Shown here: one piece after another, positions 15,692 through 23,062 of the stretch
How positions within the stretch are numbered: the stretch's first letter is position 1
How the letters are laid out: each line of letters starts with the position of its first letter
From: CAG-791 sp045117315
GTDB lineage: Bacteria; Bacillota; Clostridia; Lachnospirales; Lachnospiraceae
Assembly: GCA_045117315.1 (NCBI GenBank)
Contig: JBGUNJ010000116.1
Span: 1 to 27,710 of the forward strand
Reading direction: 5' to 3'
DNA: 27,710 nucleotides
Notes under the pieces: model-generated
The model's database searches: none
Told to the model about the DNA's origin: nothing
Seen by the model: only the letters and a program-made list of their open reading frames with translations
Made by a program: the position numbers and the translations under genes

Positions 15692-18448
15692 ATGACAAAT
15701 AATCAGGCGTATATTCAGCATCTCCTCAACACCGTCTGGCCGGAATGGAGGATCACAGGTCTGCTGGGAAAAGGTTCCTATGGATCTGTATACGAAATAA
15801 TCCGGGATGATCTCGGAAGCGGCTATAAGTGCGCGCTCAAAGTCCTGCAGATGTATGCTCCTTCTGCCGGAGATCTGCAGGCGGGAACCGGTTCGGTGCT
15901 TCAGCAGGAGGAGACCATTTCTCTCGGAATCGGCAGAGAGCTGTCCGGCTCCGCCCCGCAGCCTGTTTATAATAGTCAGCCGTATGATCACTCCCCCCGG
16001 GGCAAAGGTTATTCCGGGGAGCGGGCTCCCTATTCCGGACAGAATACCGGAGAACAGACTCTTGATGATTTTGTGCGCAGCGTGAGCGCGGAAATCGACA
16101 TGATGATGCAGCTCAAAGGAGCACCCGGCATCGTATCGATCGAAGATTATGCCGTACTGAAAGACACGGCATGCCGTATCTTCCTGATTCGCATGGAAGA
16201 GCTTGAGAGCATCGATCACTATTTTCGGAGAACCGGCTATGTCGACCGCCGTGATGTCCTGCGTCTGGGAATGGATATCTGTACTGCCCTGAGTTTCTGC
16301 GAACGCAGCAATATTATTCACAGAGATATCAAACCCGGCAACCTCTTTTACAGCGAAAAGGCAGGGTTCAAACTGGGGGATTTCGGCATCTCCAGGAAAA
16401 TGGCCTCTGTCAACGAGATGATGTCCATGAGCGGGGTCGGCACATTCCAGTACATGGCTCCCGAAGTCTATCGCGGAGAAAAATACAATCACACTGTCGA
16501 TATCTATTCTCTCGGCCTCGTGCTCTATACCCTTTTGAACGGGAACAATCCTCCCTTCTGTTTCACAAACAGTTCAACAGGCGGCAGCCTTCAGGGCGAA
16601 CGCCACGCCGCTCTCATGCGGCGGCTGGGAGGAGAAAAGCTCCCTCCTCCGGCTTTTTGTGACGCCGGACTGGGAGCATTGATCTGCAAGGCATGTGATC
16701 CGAATCCCGCAAAACGTTTCCAGACTGCCGCGGATTTTTACAATGCGCTGAAGAACTGTTATGAGGATAAAGGTGGGAATACCGCGGACGGAAACAAAAG
16801 AAAAAAGTTCCTTTTTGGCGCGGCGGCAGCGGTCGTTCTGGCCTTCCTGCTGATCGGTGTCCTCTCCCGGCACCCGGACAGTCCCCCGCCGAAAAGGGCG
16901 TATACTGTCATTCCCGAAACGCCCTCCGATCCCGATCCTGACAACACCGGTTCCGGTTCAGACAGCACCGGTTCGGATTCAGTCGGGGGCACAGGCACAG
17001 AATCCGATAATATAGACACGGATACTCCGGAAGAAGTTCCTGTTCCCGCCACTGTTTCCTACACCGTTCTGTACAAAAACCAGGAGACCGGCATTGACCT
17101 GTACACACAGGAGACCGGAAGCGCCAAAGCCGGCGACAGCATCTCTCTGAGTGCCAGAGAGATTGAAGGGTATACTCCTGTCGAAGCAGTAAAGACTATC
17201 ACCCTTTCCGAGTCCTCCGAGGACAATATCTGTATTTTTGAGTATAAAAAGATACCTGTTTCCATCGTTTACAACACGAAGGGGGAAATCAGCATTCTTT
17301 GCAAAAAATACGAAAGCGAAAAAATGCAGAGACTTATAGACCGTTTTTCCCATGAGAGCGGAATCCGGATCACTGCTCAGGTGGTCGGTACAGGCAGCTA
17401 CTCTTCAAAAATGGAGGAAAGAATAACCGGAAGCAGTGATGATCCCACTATTTTCATGCTGTCCGGCTTCAAAGACTGGGAAAAATACGGGTTTGAATGC
17501 CTGGATCTGACAGAATGCGCGGCCGCGCAGGAAATCAGTGAAGAAGACCTTGTTCTGCGTGGAAGTGACAGCAGAATCTACGGTATTCCATGCATTGAGG
17601 AGTGCTGGGGGCTGGTCGTGAATACTCGTCTTCTGGAAAAGGCGGGCTATCAGGTCTCCGATATCCGCTGTTTCGACGATCTCAAAAACATCGTCGAAGA
17701 CATCACTTCCAGAAAGAGCGAACTGGGTTTTTCAGCTTTTACATCTCCGTCAATAAGTGTTTCCAGCCACGGGTCCTACAGGCTTTCGGAACATGCCCCC
17801 TCAGTACCTCTGTATTACGAACTGAAGGACCACGGTTTCCAGATAGGAACCCGCCTGACCGGATCCTACATGGACCGGTTCAAGGCTTATATTGATCTGA
17901 ATATTGACAATTCCGTTGTTCCCCGGAGCGAAGCTGTAAACCGCTCCCTGGATGATTCCCGGCAGGAATTACTGTCCGGAAAGGCTGTCTTTCATCAGGA
18001 CGGTTCCTGGTACGCCGGGGATCTGCAGAACAGCCTCAAAGGCGATGCCGCTATCATCCCGATGTATATGGGGATGCCCGGAGAAGAAAATCAGGGGCTC
18101 AACATCACCTGCAGCTATTTCTGGTGTGTAAACAAGTACGCTTCCGTGGATGACCGGGAGGCTGCCCTGCAATTCCTCCAGTGGCTCACAACATCCGATG
18201 AGGCAATCCGGATCATGACGGAGGACATGGGATTCGCGCTCCCCTATAAAAGAGCCAACGCTCCCGACAACTTCATGATCGAAACGCTCCTGGACGAAAA
18301 AGCGAATGGCATAACGCCGGTTCAGCAGTATTATAAATACGGAAAATACACCTCCTGGATCAACGGACTGAACAACGCGGTCGAAAAATATATCACCGGG
18401 ACCGGCGGCTGGGACAGCGTAAAGACGGCTTTTACCAAACTCTGGTGA
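15692..18448 (+). CDS. Transmembrane Ser/Thr kinase with extracellular solute-binding-protein domain
   Basis: The 918-aa product combines three parts. Residues 1-360 are a Hanks-type kinase with G-loop LGKGSYGSVY, Lys50, HRD with Asp212, DFG with Asp230, APE and DIYSLG, so it should be active. A flexible Gly/Ser/Pro insert of about 75 residues lies between Lys50 and helix C. A membrane helix (about 372-392) follows. Outside the cell come an acidic Ser/Thr/Gly linker, a MucBP-like beta domain (about 450-520, with KAGDSISL and IEGYTPV) and, from about 531 to the end, a family 1-type ABC solute-binding domain (SILCKKYESEKMQRLIDRF, DGSWYAGD). This suggests sensing of a sugar or other solute. The start at 15692 has GGTGA six bases upstream. 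An ATG four codons earlier lacks a site. The ligand and phosphorylated targets are unknown. Confidence 0.85.
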   Translation: MTNNQAYIQHLLNTVWPEWRITGLLGKGSYGSVYEIIRDDLGSGYKCALKVLQMYAPSAGDLQAGTGSVLQQEETISLGIGRELSGSAPQPVYNSQPYDHSPRGKGYSGERAPYSGQNTGEQTLDDFVRSVSAEIDMMMQLKGAPGIVSIEDYAVLKDTACRIFLIRMEELESIDHYFRRTGYVDRRDVLRLGMDICTALSFCERSNIIHRDIKPGNLFYSEKAGFKLGDFGISRKMASVNEMMSMSGVGTFQYMAPEVYRGEKYNHTVDIYSLGLVLYTLLNGNNPPFCFTNSSTGGSLQGERHAALMRRLGGEKLPPPAFCDAGLGALICKACDPNPAKRFQTAADFYNALKNCYEDKGGNTADGNKRKKFLFGAAAAVVLAFLLIGVLSRHPDSPPPKRAYTVIPETPSDPDPDNTGSGSDSTGSDSVGGTGTESDNIDTDTPEEVPVPATVSYTVLYKNQETGIDLYTQETGSAKAGDSISLSAREIEGYTPVEAVKTITLSESSEDNICIFEYKKIPVSIVYNTKGEISILCKKYESEKMQRLIDRFSHESGIRITAQVVGTGSYSSKMEERITGSSDDPTIFMLSGFKDWEKYGFECLDLTECAAAQEISEEDLVLRGSDSRIYGIPCIEECWGLVVNTRLLEKAGYQVSDIRCFDDLKNIVEDITSRKSELGFSAFTSPSISVSSHGSYRLSEHAPSVPLYYELKDHGFQIGTRLTGSYMDRFKAYIDLNIDNSVVPRSEAVNRSLDDSRQELLSGKAVFHQDGSWYAGDLQNSLKGDAAIIPMYMGMPGEENQGLNITCSYFWCVNKYASVDDREAALQFLQWLTTSDEAIRIMTEDMGFALPYKRANAPDNFMIETLLDEKANGITPVQQYYKYGKYTSWINGLNNAVEKYITGTGGWDSVKTAFTKLW

Positions 18449-18486
18449 CCGGACAGGGACCATGATCCCGCACGGAGAGCAGAGTC

Positions 18487-18537
18487 TATATGCCTGAAGG
18501 CCTGAAGCGATTATATATATGCCTGAAGGCCTGAAGC
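18487..18537. repeat. Two copies of a 22-bp direct repeat between the kinase genes
   Basis: TATATGCCTGAAGGCC and the next six bases occur at 18487-18508 and again at 18516-18537 without mismatch, with a period of 29 bp. Each copy contains the small palindrome AGGCCT. It lies just before the Shine-Dalgarno site of the second kinase gene and could be an operator or an expression-tuning repeat. Confidence 0.7.
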
Positions 18538-18558
18538 ATTTATAAAAGAGGAGGTCCA

Positions 18559-20628
18559 ATGGAACCCGAATATGCAGGGAATAAACCTGAGTTTAATAAC
18601 AGACAAGGGGAAAGAACAGCAACATGGAACGGCTGGACAGTAGTTCGTTTGCTGGGAATGGGAGCATCCGGCAGAGTATATGAGCTGGAAAAACCCGGAG
18701 GCTTCCGGTCCGCCCTGAAGGTTATCTCTATTCCCCAGGACAGATCAGAAATCGAGGAATTGAGTATCCAGGGAATGGACAGCAAGAGCATAAGTGATTA
18801 CTATTCCGCGGAGATGGATTCTCTGGTAGATGAATTCAAGATGATGTACACGCTTCGCGGACAAAGTAATTTTGTCTCTTATGAGGATCATGAGGTCCGG
18901 CGGCACGCGAATGGTATAGGCGGAGAGATTTATATCCGCATGGAACTGCTCACTCCTCTTCAGGCTGTGATGAGTCAGAGATTACTCACAGAGAGGGAAA
19001 TCATCAGGCTCGGCATTGATCTTTGCAAAGCTCTGGATGTGTGTGAGAAGCGGCATATTCTCCACAGAGACATAAAGCCCCAGAATATTTTTGTCAACGC
19101 AAACGGGGATTATAAACTGGGCGACTTTGGAATTGCCAGGACACTTGAAAAAACGTCACTGAATCTTTCGAGAAAAGGAACATATTCATATATGGCTCCG
19201 GAGGTATATAAAGGGGAGCCATATGGTCACAGGGCAGATATCTATTCGCTTGGAATCGTCCTGTACCAGCTCCTCAACGACAACAGGCTGCCCTTCCTGC
19301 CCGCAGGCGATATTCTGCCCGCCGACAGAGAAAACGCGTTTATGAAACGCGTCACAGGCTCTAACCTGCCTGTTCCGGTGCGCGGGAGCCGGCTGCTGCA
19401 ATGGGTAGTCTTCAAAGCAGCGGCATACAACCCGGAGAACCGGTACAGAAACGCCAGTGAGTTGCTGAATGACCTCGAAAACTGCCAGAAAAACATGTTC
19501 TGGGGAGAGAGCGATGCTGAAAAGACAGCCAGACTGATCCCCGGGCAGCAGCCTGTTCCGCCCTTTATTCCAAAAGAAGAAAAGCATACACCTCCAAAAG
19601 ATAATCAGACATTTTCAGGAAACGGGAAAAAGCTGATCATCAATCCGGATTCCAATGATTTTGGCAATAAGGATAAACGTAAACAAGTACCTCTGTCCGC
19701 AATAGCTGCTGTGGCTGCGTTTGTGATACTTTTTGTGATCGCGTCAATTGCGATCCGGGGCGCTATGTCCCATCACGACAGCAGTGACAATGAGGAGGCT
19801 GCAGCAGTCACTACTTCCCAGGATGTTACAGAGACCGAGACTGTTTCCACTACTCTGAACACCACGGAGACCACGACCGTCACAACTACGCAGGAGGAAG
19901 CCCCCCCGGACATCGTAATCTGGACAGACCCCAATCTGGAAAATGCTGTAAAGAATTATTTATTTGTTGATGGGGATCTGACTCTGGAAGAGGCAGCACA
20001 AGTCAAAAGGCTTGACTGCAATGGCGCAGGTATTACCGACATCAGTTCCCTTAAATACTTTACCGGCCTTGAAGAACTGTCTCTTGCAGAGAATCAGATC
20101 AGTGAGTTCCCCAAGGAACTTTCGGACCTGCGCAGGCTCTCTGTAATTCATCTGGAGAGCAACAGCATCTCCGATGTCAATCCCTTCAGGGAAATGTTCT
20201 GGCTGAAGGAACTTGATCTGTGCGATAATATGGTCTCAGATATAACTCCGCTCAGAAATCTGACGAAACTGACCATGCTTGATCTTCGTGAGAACAAGGT
20301 TACAGATATCACTCCCCTGAAAAGTATGACGGAAATGCTGGAACTCTTTATAAGCACCAACCGGCTCACTGACATCTCTCCGATTGCCGGAATGAAAAAG
20401 CTCACCTATCTGTCGATCAGTCATAACAGCGTCAGCGATATCAGCTGCATCAAAGATATGAAGGATCTGGCCGTACTGACCATGGTGGATAATAAGGTCA
20501 CCGACATCAGTGTTCTGCGCAATCTGAAAAAAATATACCATTTAAAAATATTGGACAACCCCATAAAAGATTATTCACCGCTCGATGTCTTTTCGGATAA
20601 GGTTTACATAGATTACCGACAGAAATGA
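18559..20628 (+). CDS. Transmembrane Ser/Thr kinase with extracellular leucine-rich repeats
   Basis: This 689-aa protein begins with a Hanks-type kinase (about 25-310): LGMGASGRVYE, Lys54, HRDIKPQN with Asp171, DFG with Asp189, and YMAPEVY. Catalytic residues are all present. A membrane helix (about 378-405) is followed by a Thr/Glu-rich stalk (TTETTTVTTTQEE) and, from about 473 to 680, roughly eight internalin-type LRRs of 21-22 residues with the VTDITPLKNLTKL pattern. The kinase domain closely resembles that of the gene upstream (GT-YMAPEVY-GE-Y-H--DIYSLG), so the two are paralogues with different outside domains. Strong Shine-Dalgarno GAGGAGG. The 110-bp gap to the first kinase suggests one operon. 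The LRR likely binds a protein or cell-surface ligand. Targets may be the FHA-bearing T7SS parts (inference). Confidence 0.88.
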   Translation: MEPEYAGNKPEFNNRQGERTATWNGWTVVRLLGMGASGRVYELEKPGGFRSALKVISIPQDRSEIEELSIQGMDSKSISDYYSAEMDSLVDEFKMMYTLRGQSNFVSYEDHEVRRHANGIGGEIYIRMELLTPLQAVMSQRLLTEREIIRLGIDLCKALDVCEKRHILHRDIKPQNIFVNANGDYKLGDFGIARTLEKTSLNLSRKGTYSYMAPEVYKGEPYGHRADIYSLGIVLYQLLNDNRLPFLPAGDILPADRENAFMKRVTGSNLPVPVRGSRLLQWVVFKAAAYNPENRYRNASELLNDLENCQKNMFWGESDAEKTARLIPGQQPVPPFIPKEEKHTPPKDNQTFSGNGKKLIINPDSNDFGNKDKRKQVPLSAIAAVAAFVILFVIASIAIRGAMSHHDSSDNEEAAAVTTSQDVTETETVSTTLNTTETTTVTTTQEEAPPDIVIWTDPNLENAVKNYLFVDGDLTLEEAAQVKRLDCNGAGITDISSLKYFTGLEELSLAENQISEFPKELSDLRRLSVIHLESNSISDVNPFREMFWLKELDLCDNMVSDITPLRNLTKLTMLDLRENKVTDITPLKSMTEMLELFISTNRLTDISPIAGMKKLTYLSISHNSVSDISCIKDMKDLAVLTMVDNKVTDISVLRNLKKIYHLKILDNPIKDYSPLDVFSDKVYIDYRQK

Positions 20629-20700
20629 TGGATCTGCACACCAGTCCGGGTTCAGACCGATTCTCAGACTAATACTTTTTCAGGTTCGTATTGACAATAA

Positions 20701-20751
20701 GGCAGAGGCGGCAATATGAGCTGCTATGCAGTTCATATGCCGCCCTCTGCC
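20701..20751. repeat. Near-perfect 19-bp inverted repeat
   Basis: The arms 20701-20719 and 20733-20751 (GGCAGAGG..., ...CCTCTGCC) pair almost fully around a 13-nt loop. It lies about 70 nt after the stop of the LRR kinase gene and runs into the structured repeat at 20739-20820. No U-run follows. Confidence 0.6.
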
Positions 20752-20820
20752 CTCCCGCGGGCTGCCGTTCGCCGCAAAGCGGCGAACTGACGTCAGGCGA
20801 TAGATACCTTACGGCAGCCC
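20739..20820. repeat. Structured dispersed repeat, copy 2
   Basis: This is the second copy of the element at 174-238, longer by about 17 nt. The outer stem is GGGCTGCCG with CGGCAGCCC (20759-20767 and 20812-20820). An inner hairpin GTTCGCCGC with GCGGCGAAC (about 20767-20787) is found only here. Confidence 0.6.
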
Positions 20821-20832
20821 TGCGATAAGTAA

Positions 20833-20871
20833 CAAGACCGGAAATCGCTGTTTCTGCGCTTTCCGGTTTTG
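20833..20871 (+). terminator. Terminator-like hairpin after the kinase operon
   Basis: CAAGACCGGAA (20833-20843) pairs with TTCCGGTTTTG (20861-20871), with one G-U wobble. The U-run is mostly inside the stem, so terminator strength is uncertain. It follows the structured repeat just as the terminator-like stem does at the other copy. Confidence 0.5.
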
Positions 20872-20895
20872 TAATGATGTTTTGTTATGATATTT

Positions 20896-20951
20896 TGGTT
20901 ATGATGCACTGGTTATGATGCTCTGGTTATGATGTTCTGGTTATGATGCTC
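20896..20951. repeat. Tandem 14-bp repeat, four copies
   Basis: The unit TGGTTATGATGCTC occurs at 20896, 20910, 20924 and 20938 with one or two changes, and a looser copy precedes it. It is non-coding and is probably a slippage-prone minisatellite. Confidence 0.75.
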
Positions 20952-21106
20952 TGGAAAGAAGCCTTTAAGACGGGCTTGTGCCCTGAACCATAATTTTCAA
21001 GACTCGCCCGCGATTCACGCTCGTCCGCCCCTGCCAAAATCCATTTACCCTATTCTCCGGCTATTCTCCGAATTCTCCGAATACAGGTATACCTGTCAAT
21101 ATCCAT
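20952..21106. other. Gap with interspersed direct repeats
   Basis: No gene is seen here. CCATTTACCCTATTCTCCG (about 21041-21059) recurs with one change at about 21103-21121, and a 20-bp unit with TCCGAATACAGG (21072-21091) recurs exactly at 21114-21133. The perfect palindrome CAGGTATACCTG lies at 21084-21095. Confidence 0.6.
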
Positions 21107-21135
21107 TTGCCCTATTCTCCGAATACAGGTATAAT
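21107..21135 (+). promoter_or_regulatory. Sigma-A promoter of the GH25 gene
   Basis: TTGCCC (21107-21112), a 17-nt spacer and a perfect TATAAT (21130-21135) are seen, with transcription starting near 21142. The -10 region lies in the second copy of a 20-bp direct repeat. In the first copy the same place forms the palindrome CAGGTATACCTG instead. Confidence 0.65.
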
Positions 21136-21234
21136 AGAAGTTCCTATGCATTTAATCTCACCCGGAACAGACAGCGGGGACACATAGTAATTAATCCCGG
21201 GCAGCCATTGTTTCTGCTCACCCATACGGTAAAA

Positions 21235-22827
21235 ATGCCTATGCAGTTTTTCAAAAAGAGAACCAAAATGTCGTCTTCCGGCAATCAAAATACAGACAAC
21301 CACGCCGCAGAAAGCAGTGCCTCCCGAAATAAGAGGCAGTCCCTGACCGCGGCAGTAATCTCCGTTCTGATCACAGCCTGCCTGCTTACAGCCTGCGGGT
21401 TTTTTGTAGTGTCCGGACTGAGCCGGAAGGCAGACAGTCCTCAGCAGGACGGCAGTCCCGCATCAGGGCCCTCCGCCTGGCTGGGACTGGAGCCTGTCAC
21501 CCGGATTCTGTCTCCTGATTCCGAGGATCCCGTCGCCTATACTTTTTCCGACGGAACTGATCCTGATCCGTCTCAGAAAAGTGATGCCGGCCCTGATCAG
21601 ACTGCTTCCCCGAATCCCGCCTCAGCGGACAAGGGTGAAACAAGCCCTGCAGCCGGATCTTCTGCCTTAGCGGCAGTCCCGGCAGCTTCCACCGGGAGTA
21701 CTTCCGCAGTCTCCCCGGCGGATCCCGCCAAATCTGTTTCCAAAGACAACGCAGCCGGTGCTTCCAAAGACAGTACTGCTGCGGCAGCCGCAAAATCCGA
21801 CAAGACCGCCGCAAAATCCAAAGATCAGAAAGACGCATCCGTAAAAGCAGATTCCGGCAAAGACAAGGAATCGGATAAGGAATCGGACAAGAAATCAGAC
21901 AAGGAAGACGAGAAGAAGGAAAAGGATAAGGAGCAGGAAAAAGAAGAAAAAGATAAAGAAAAGAATAAAGATAAAGACAAAGATAAAGACAAAGAAAAGG
22001 ATAAAGATAAAGAAAAGGATAAAGACAAAGAGCAGGATGACGACGATTCCCTCACCAAAACACAAAAGAAATATGTCCGGGCCTGGGAAGAGAACCATTT
22101 CCGCACTTTTCCCCTGAATACAAAACTCCACGACTACAACTGGAAGTACCTCGAATATGACGATAACGGCAAGCTCCATTACAAGGGCGATGACGATTAT
22201 ACTGTCCGCCGGGGGATCGACGTCTCTGAGTTTCAGGGACAGATTGACTGGAAAAAGGTAAAAAAAGCCGGCTATGACTTTGCCTTTGTCCGCGCGGGAC
22301 ACCGCACTTTCCACACAGGCAGTCTGGAAAGGGACACCCGCGCCATCAAAAATCTCACCCGTGCCCACAAGGCCGGTCTGGATGTCGGAGTATATGTCTT
22401 TTCACAGGCCGTCACCATCGAAGAGGCCATTGAGGAGGCGGAGCTCTGTCTGGATGTCATAGAGGAAAGCAAAGTGAAGATCACCCTTCCCATTGTTTTT
22501 GATCCCGAGATCCAGATCGAATACGATGCCCGCATCAACTATATCAGCAATGAGCAGTTCACCAATAATGCCGTCGCTTTCTGCGAGACGATCAAGGACG
22601 CCGGCTACACCCCCGGGATCTACGCCAACTGTTCTACCGAGACCGACATTCTCAATATGTCGCGTCTGGAAAACGCCGAGATCTGGTACGCCGATTACAA
22701 CAGTGTTCCCGAATCCCCCTACCGCTTCACCTACTGGCAGTATACCAACATGGGCTGGGTAGACGGCATCCCCGAGACCGAAACAGACCTGAATTTCTGG
22801 TTTGTCAAAAAAGAACATTCAGATTAG
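21235..22827 (+). CDS. Membrane-anchored GH25 muramidase with charged spacer
   Basis: About 530 aa. A basic N-terminus leads to a hydrophobic segment (about 36-61) that contains LTAC, so it is either a signal anchor or an unusual lipoprotein with a long n-region. Then come an Ala/Ser/Pro-rich stretch and a Lys/Asp/Glu-only stretch (KDKDKDKEKDK type, about 205-270), probably a wall-spanning rod. The C-terminal 190 residues are a glycoside hydrolase family 25 domain, with GIDVSEFQGQIDW, the FDPEI acidic motif and IWYADY, ending in FTYWQYTN. GH25 enzymes cut the MurNAc-GlcNAc bond of peptidoglycan. The start is uncertain: ATG 21235 is used, TTG 21208 is in frame and ATG 21268 is possible, and none has a strong Shine-Dalgarno site. 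The 3' end is tandemly repeated. Confidence 0.85.
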   Translation: MPMQFFKKRTKMSSSGNQNTDNHAAESSASRNKRQSLTAAVISVLITACLLTACGFFVVSGLSRKADSPQQDGSPASGPSAWLGLEPVTRILSPDSEDPVAYTFSDGTDPDPSQKSDAGPDQTASPNPASADKGETSPAAGSSALAAVPAASTGSTSAVSPADPAKSVSKDNAAGASKDSTAAAAAKSDKTAAKSKDQKDASVKADSGKDKESDKESDKKSDKEDEKKEKDKEQEKEEKDKEKNKDKDKDKDKEKDKDKEKDKDKEQDDDDSLTKTQKKYVRAWEENHFRTFPLNTKLHDYNWKYLEYDDNGKLHYKGDDDYTVRRGIDVSEFQGQIDWKKVKKAGYDFAFVRAGHRTFHTGSLERDTRAIKNLTRAHKAGLDVGVYVFSQAVTIEEAIEEAELCLDVIEESKVKITLPIVFDPEIQIEYDARINYISNEQFTNNAVAFCETIKDAGYTPGIYANCSTETDILNMSRLENAEIWYADYNSVPESPYRFTYWQYTNMGWVDGIPETETDLNFWFVKKEHSD

Positions 22828-22908
22828 ACCTGAATTTCTGGTTTGTCAAAAAAGAACAGTCAGATTAAACCTGAATTTCTGGTTTGTCAAAAAAGAACAG
22901 TCAGGTTA
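22786..22908. repeat. Three tandem 41-bp copies of the GH25 gene 3' end
   Basis: The unit (starting GACCTGAATTTCTGG) occurs at 22786-22826, 22827-22867 and 22868-22908 with few changes. Since 41 is not a multiple of 3, the second copy does not extend the protein. The stop TAG spans the first junction. Copies 2 and 3 are untranslated relics. Confidence 0.85.
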
Positions 22909-22965
22909 GATGTAAGATAGTCACATCATCCGAAACTGATGACGAGGACTGGAAAACGCCTGCTG

Positions 22966-23062
22966 ACACAAAACAGGCAGAAGCATCCGTCCCGCGGCTG
23001 CGGGCACAAAACAGGCAGGAGTATCCATCCCGCGGCTGCGGACACAAAACAGGCAGGAGCAT
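22966..23062. repeat. Tandem 38-bp repeat reaching the tadA start
   Basis: The unit (ACACAAAACAGGCAGGAG plus CGCGGCTGCGG) occurs at 22966-23003 and 23004-23041, with a partial third copy 23042-23062 that ends at the tadA ATG. Each unit has a Shine-Dalgarno-like core (GGCAGAAG in the first, GGCAGGAG in the other two), so the ribosome-binding region of tadA itself has been multiplied. Confidence 0.8.

Noticed and set aside
15557..16492. Minus-strand ORF (311 codons) opposite the first kinase gene
   Set aside because: The plus strand there encodes unmistakable kinase motifs. The antisense frame has none, and its end overlaps a repeat.
20691..20719. Promoter with TTGACA at 20691
   Set aside because: The -10 position would be ATATGA inside the strong inverted repeat, and no gene follows closely. 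The TTGCCC/TATAAT pair at 21107-21135 is better.
21825..22368. Hydrophobic or Ser/Leu-rich antisense ORFs within the GH25 gene
   Set aside because: They are antisense translations of the Lys/Asp/Glu codon repeat and would give implausible homopolymer-like proteins.
22786..23062. Possible CRISPR array
   Set aside because: The 41-bp and 38-bp units are head-to-tail copies with no unique spacers between them, and no cas gene is present.
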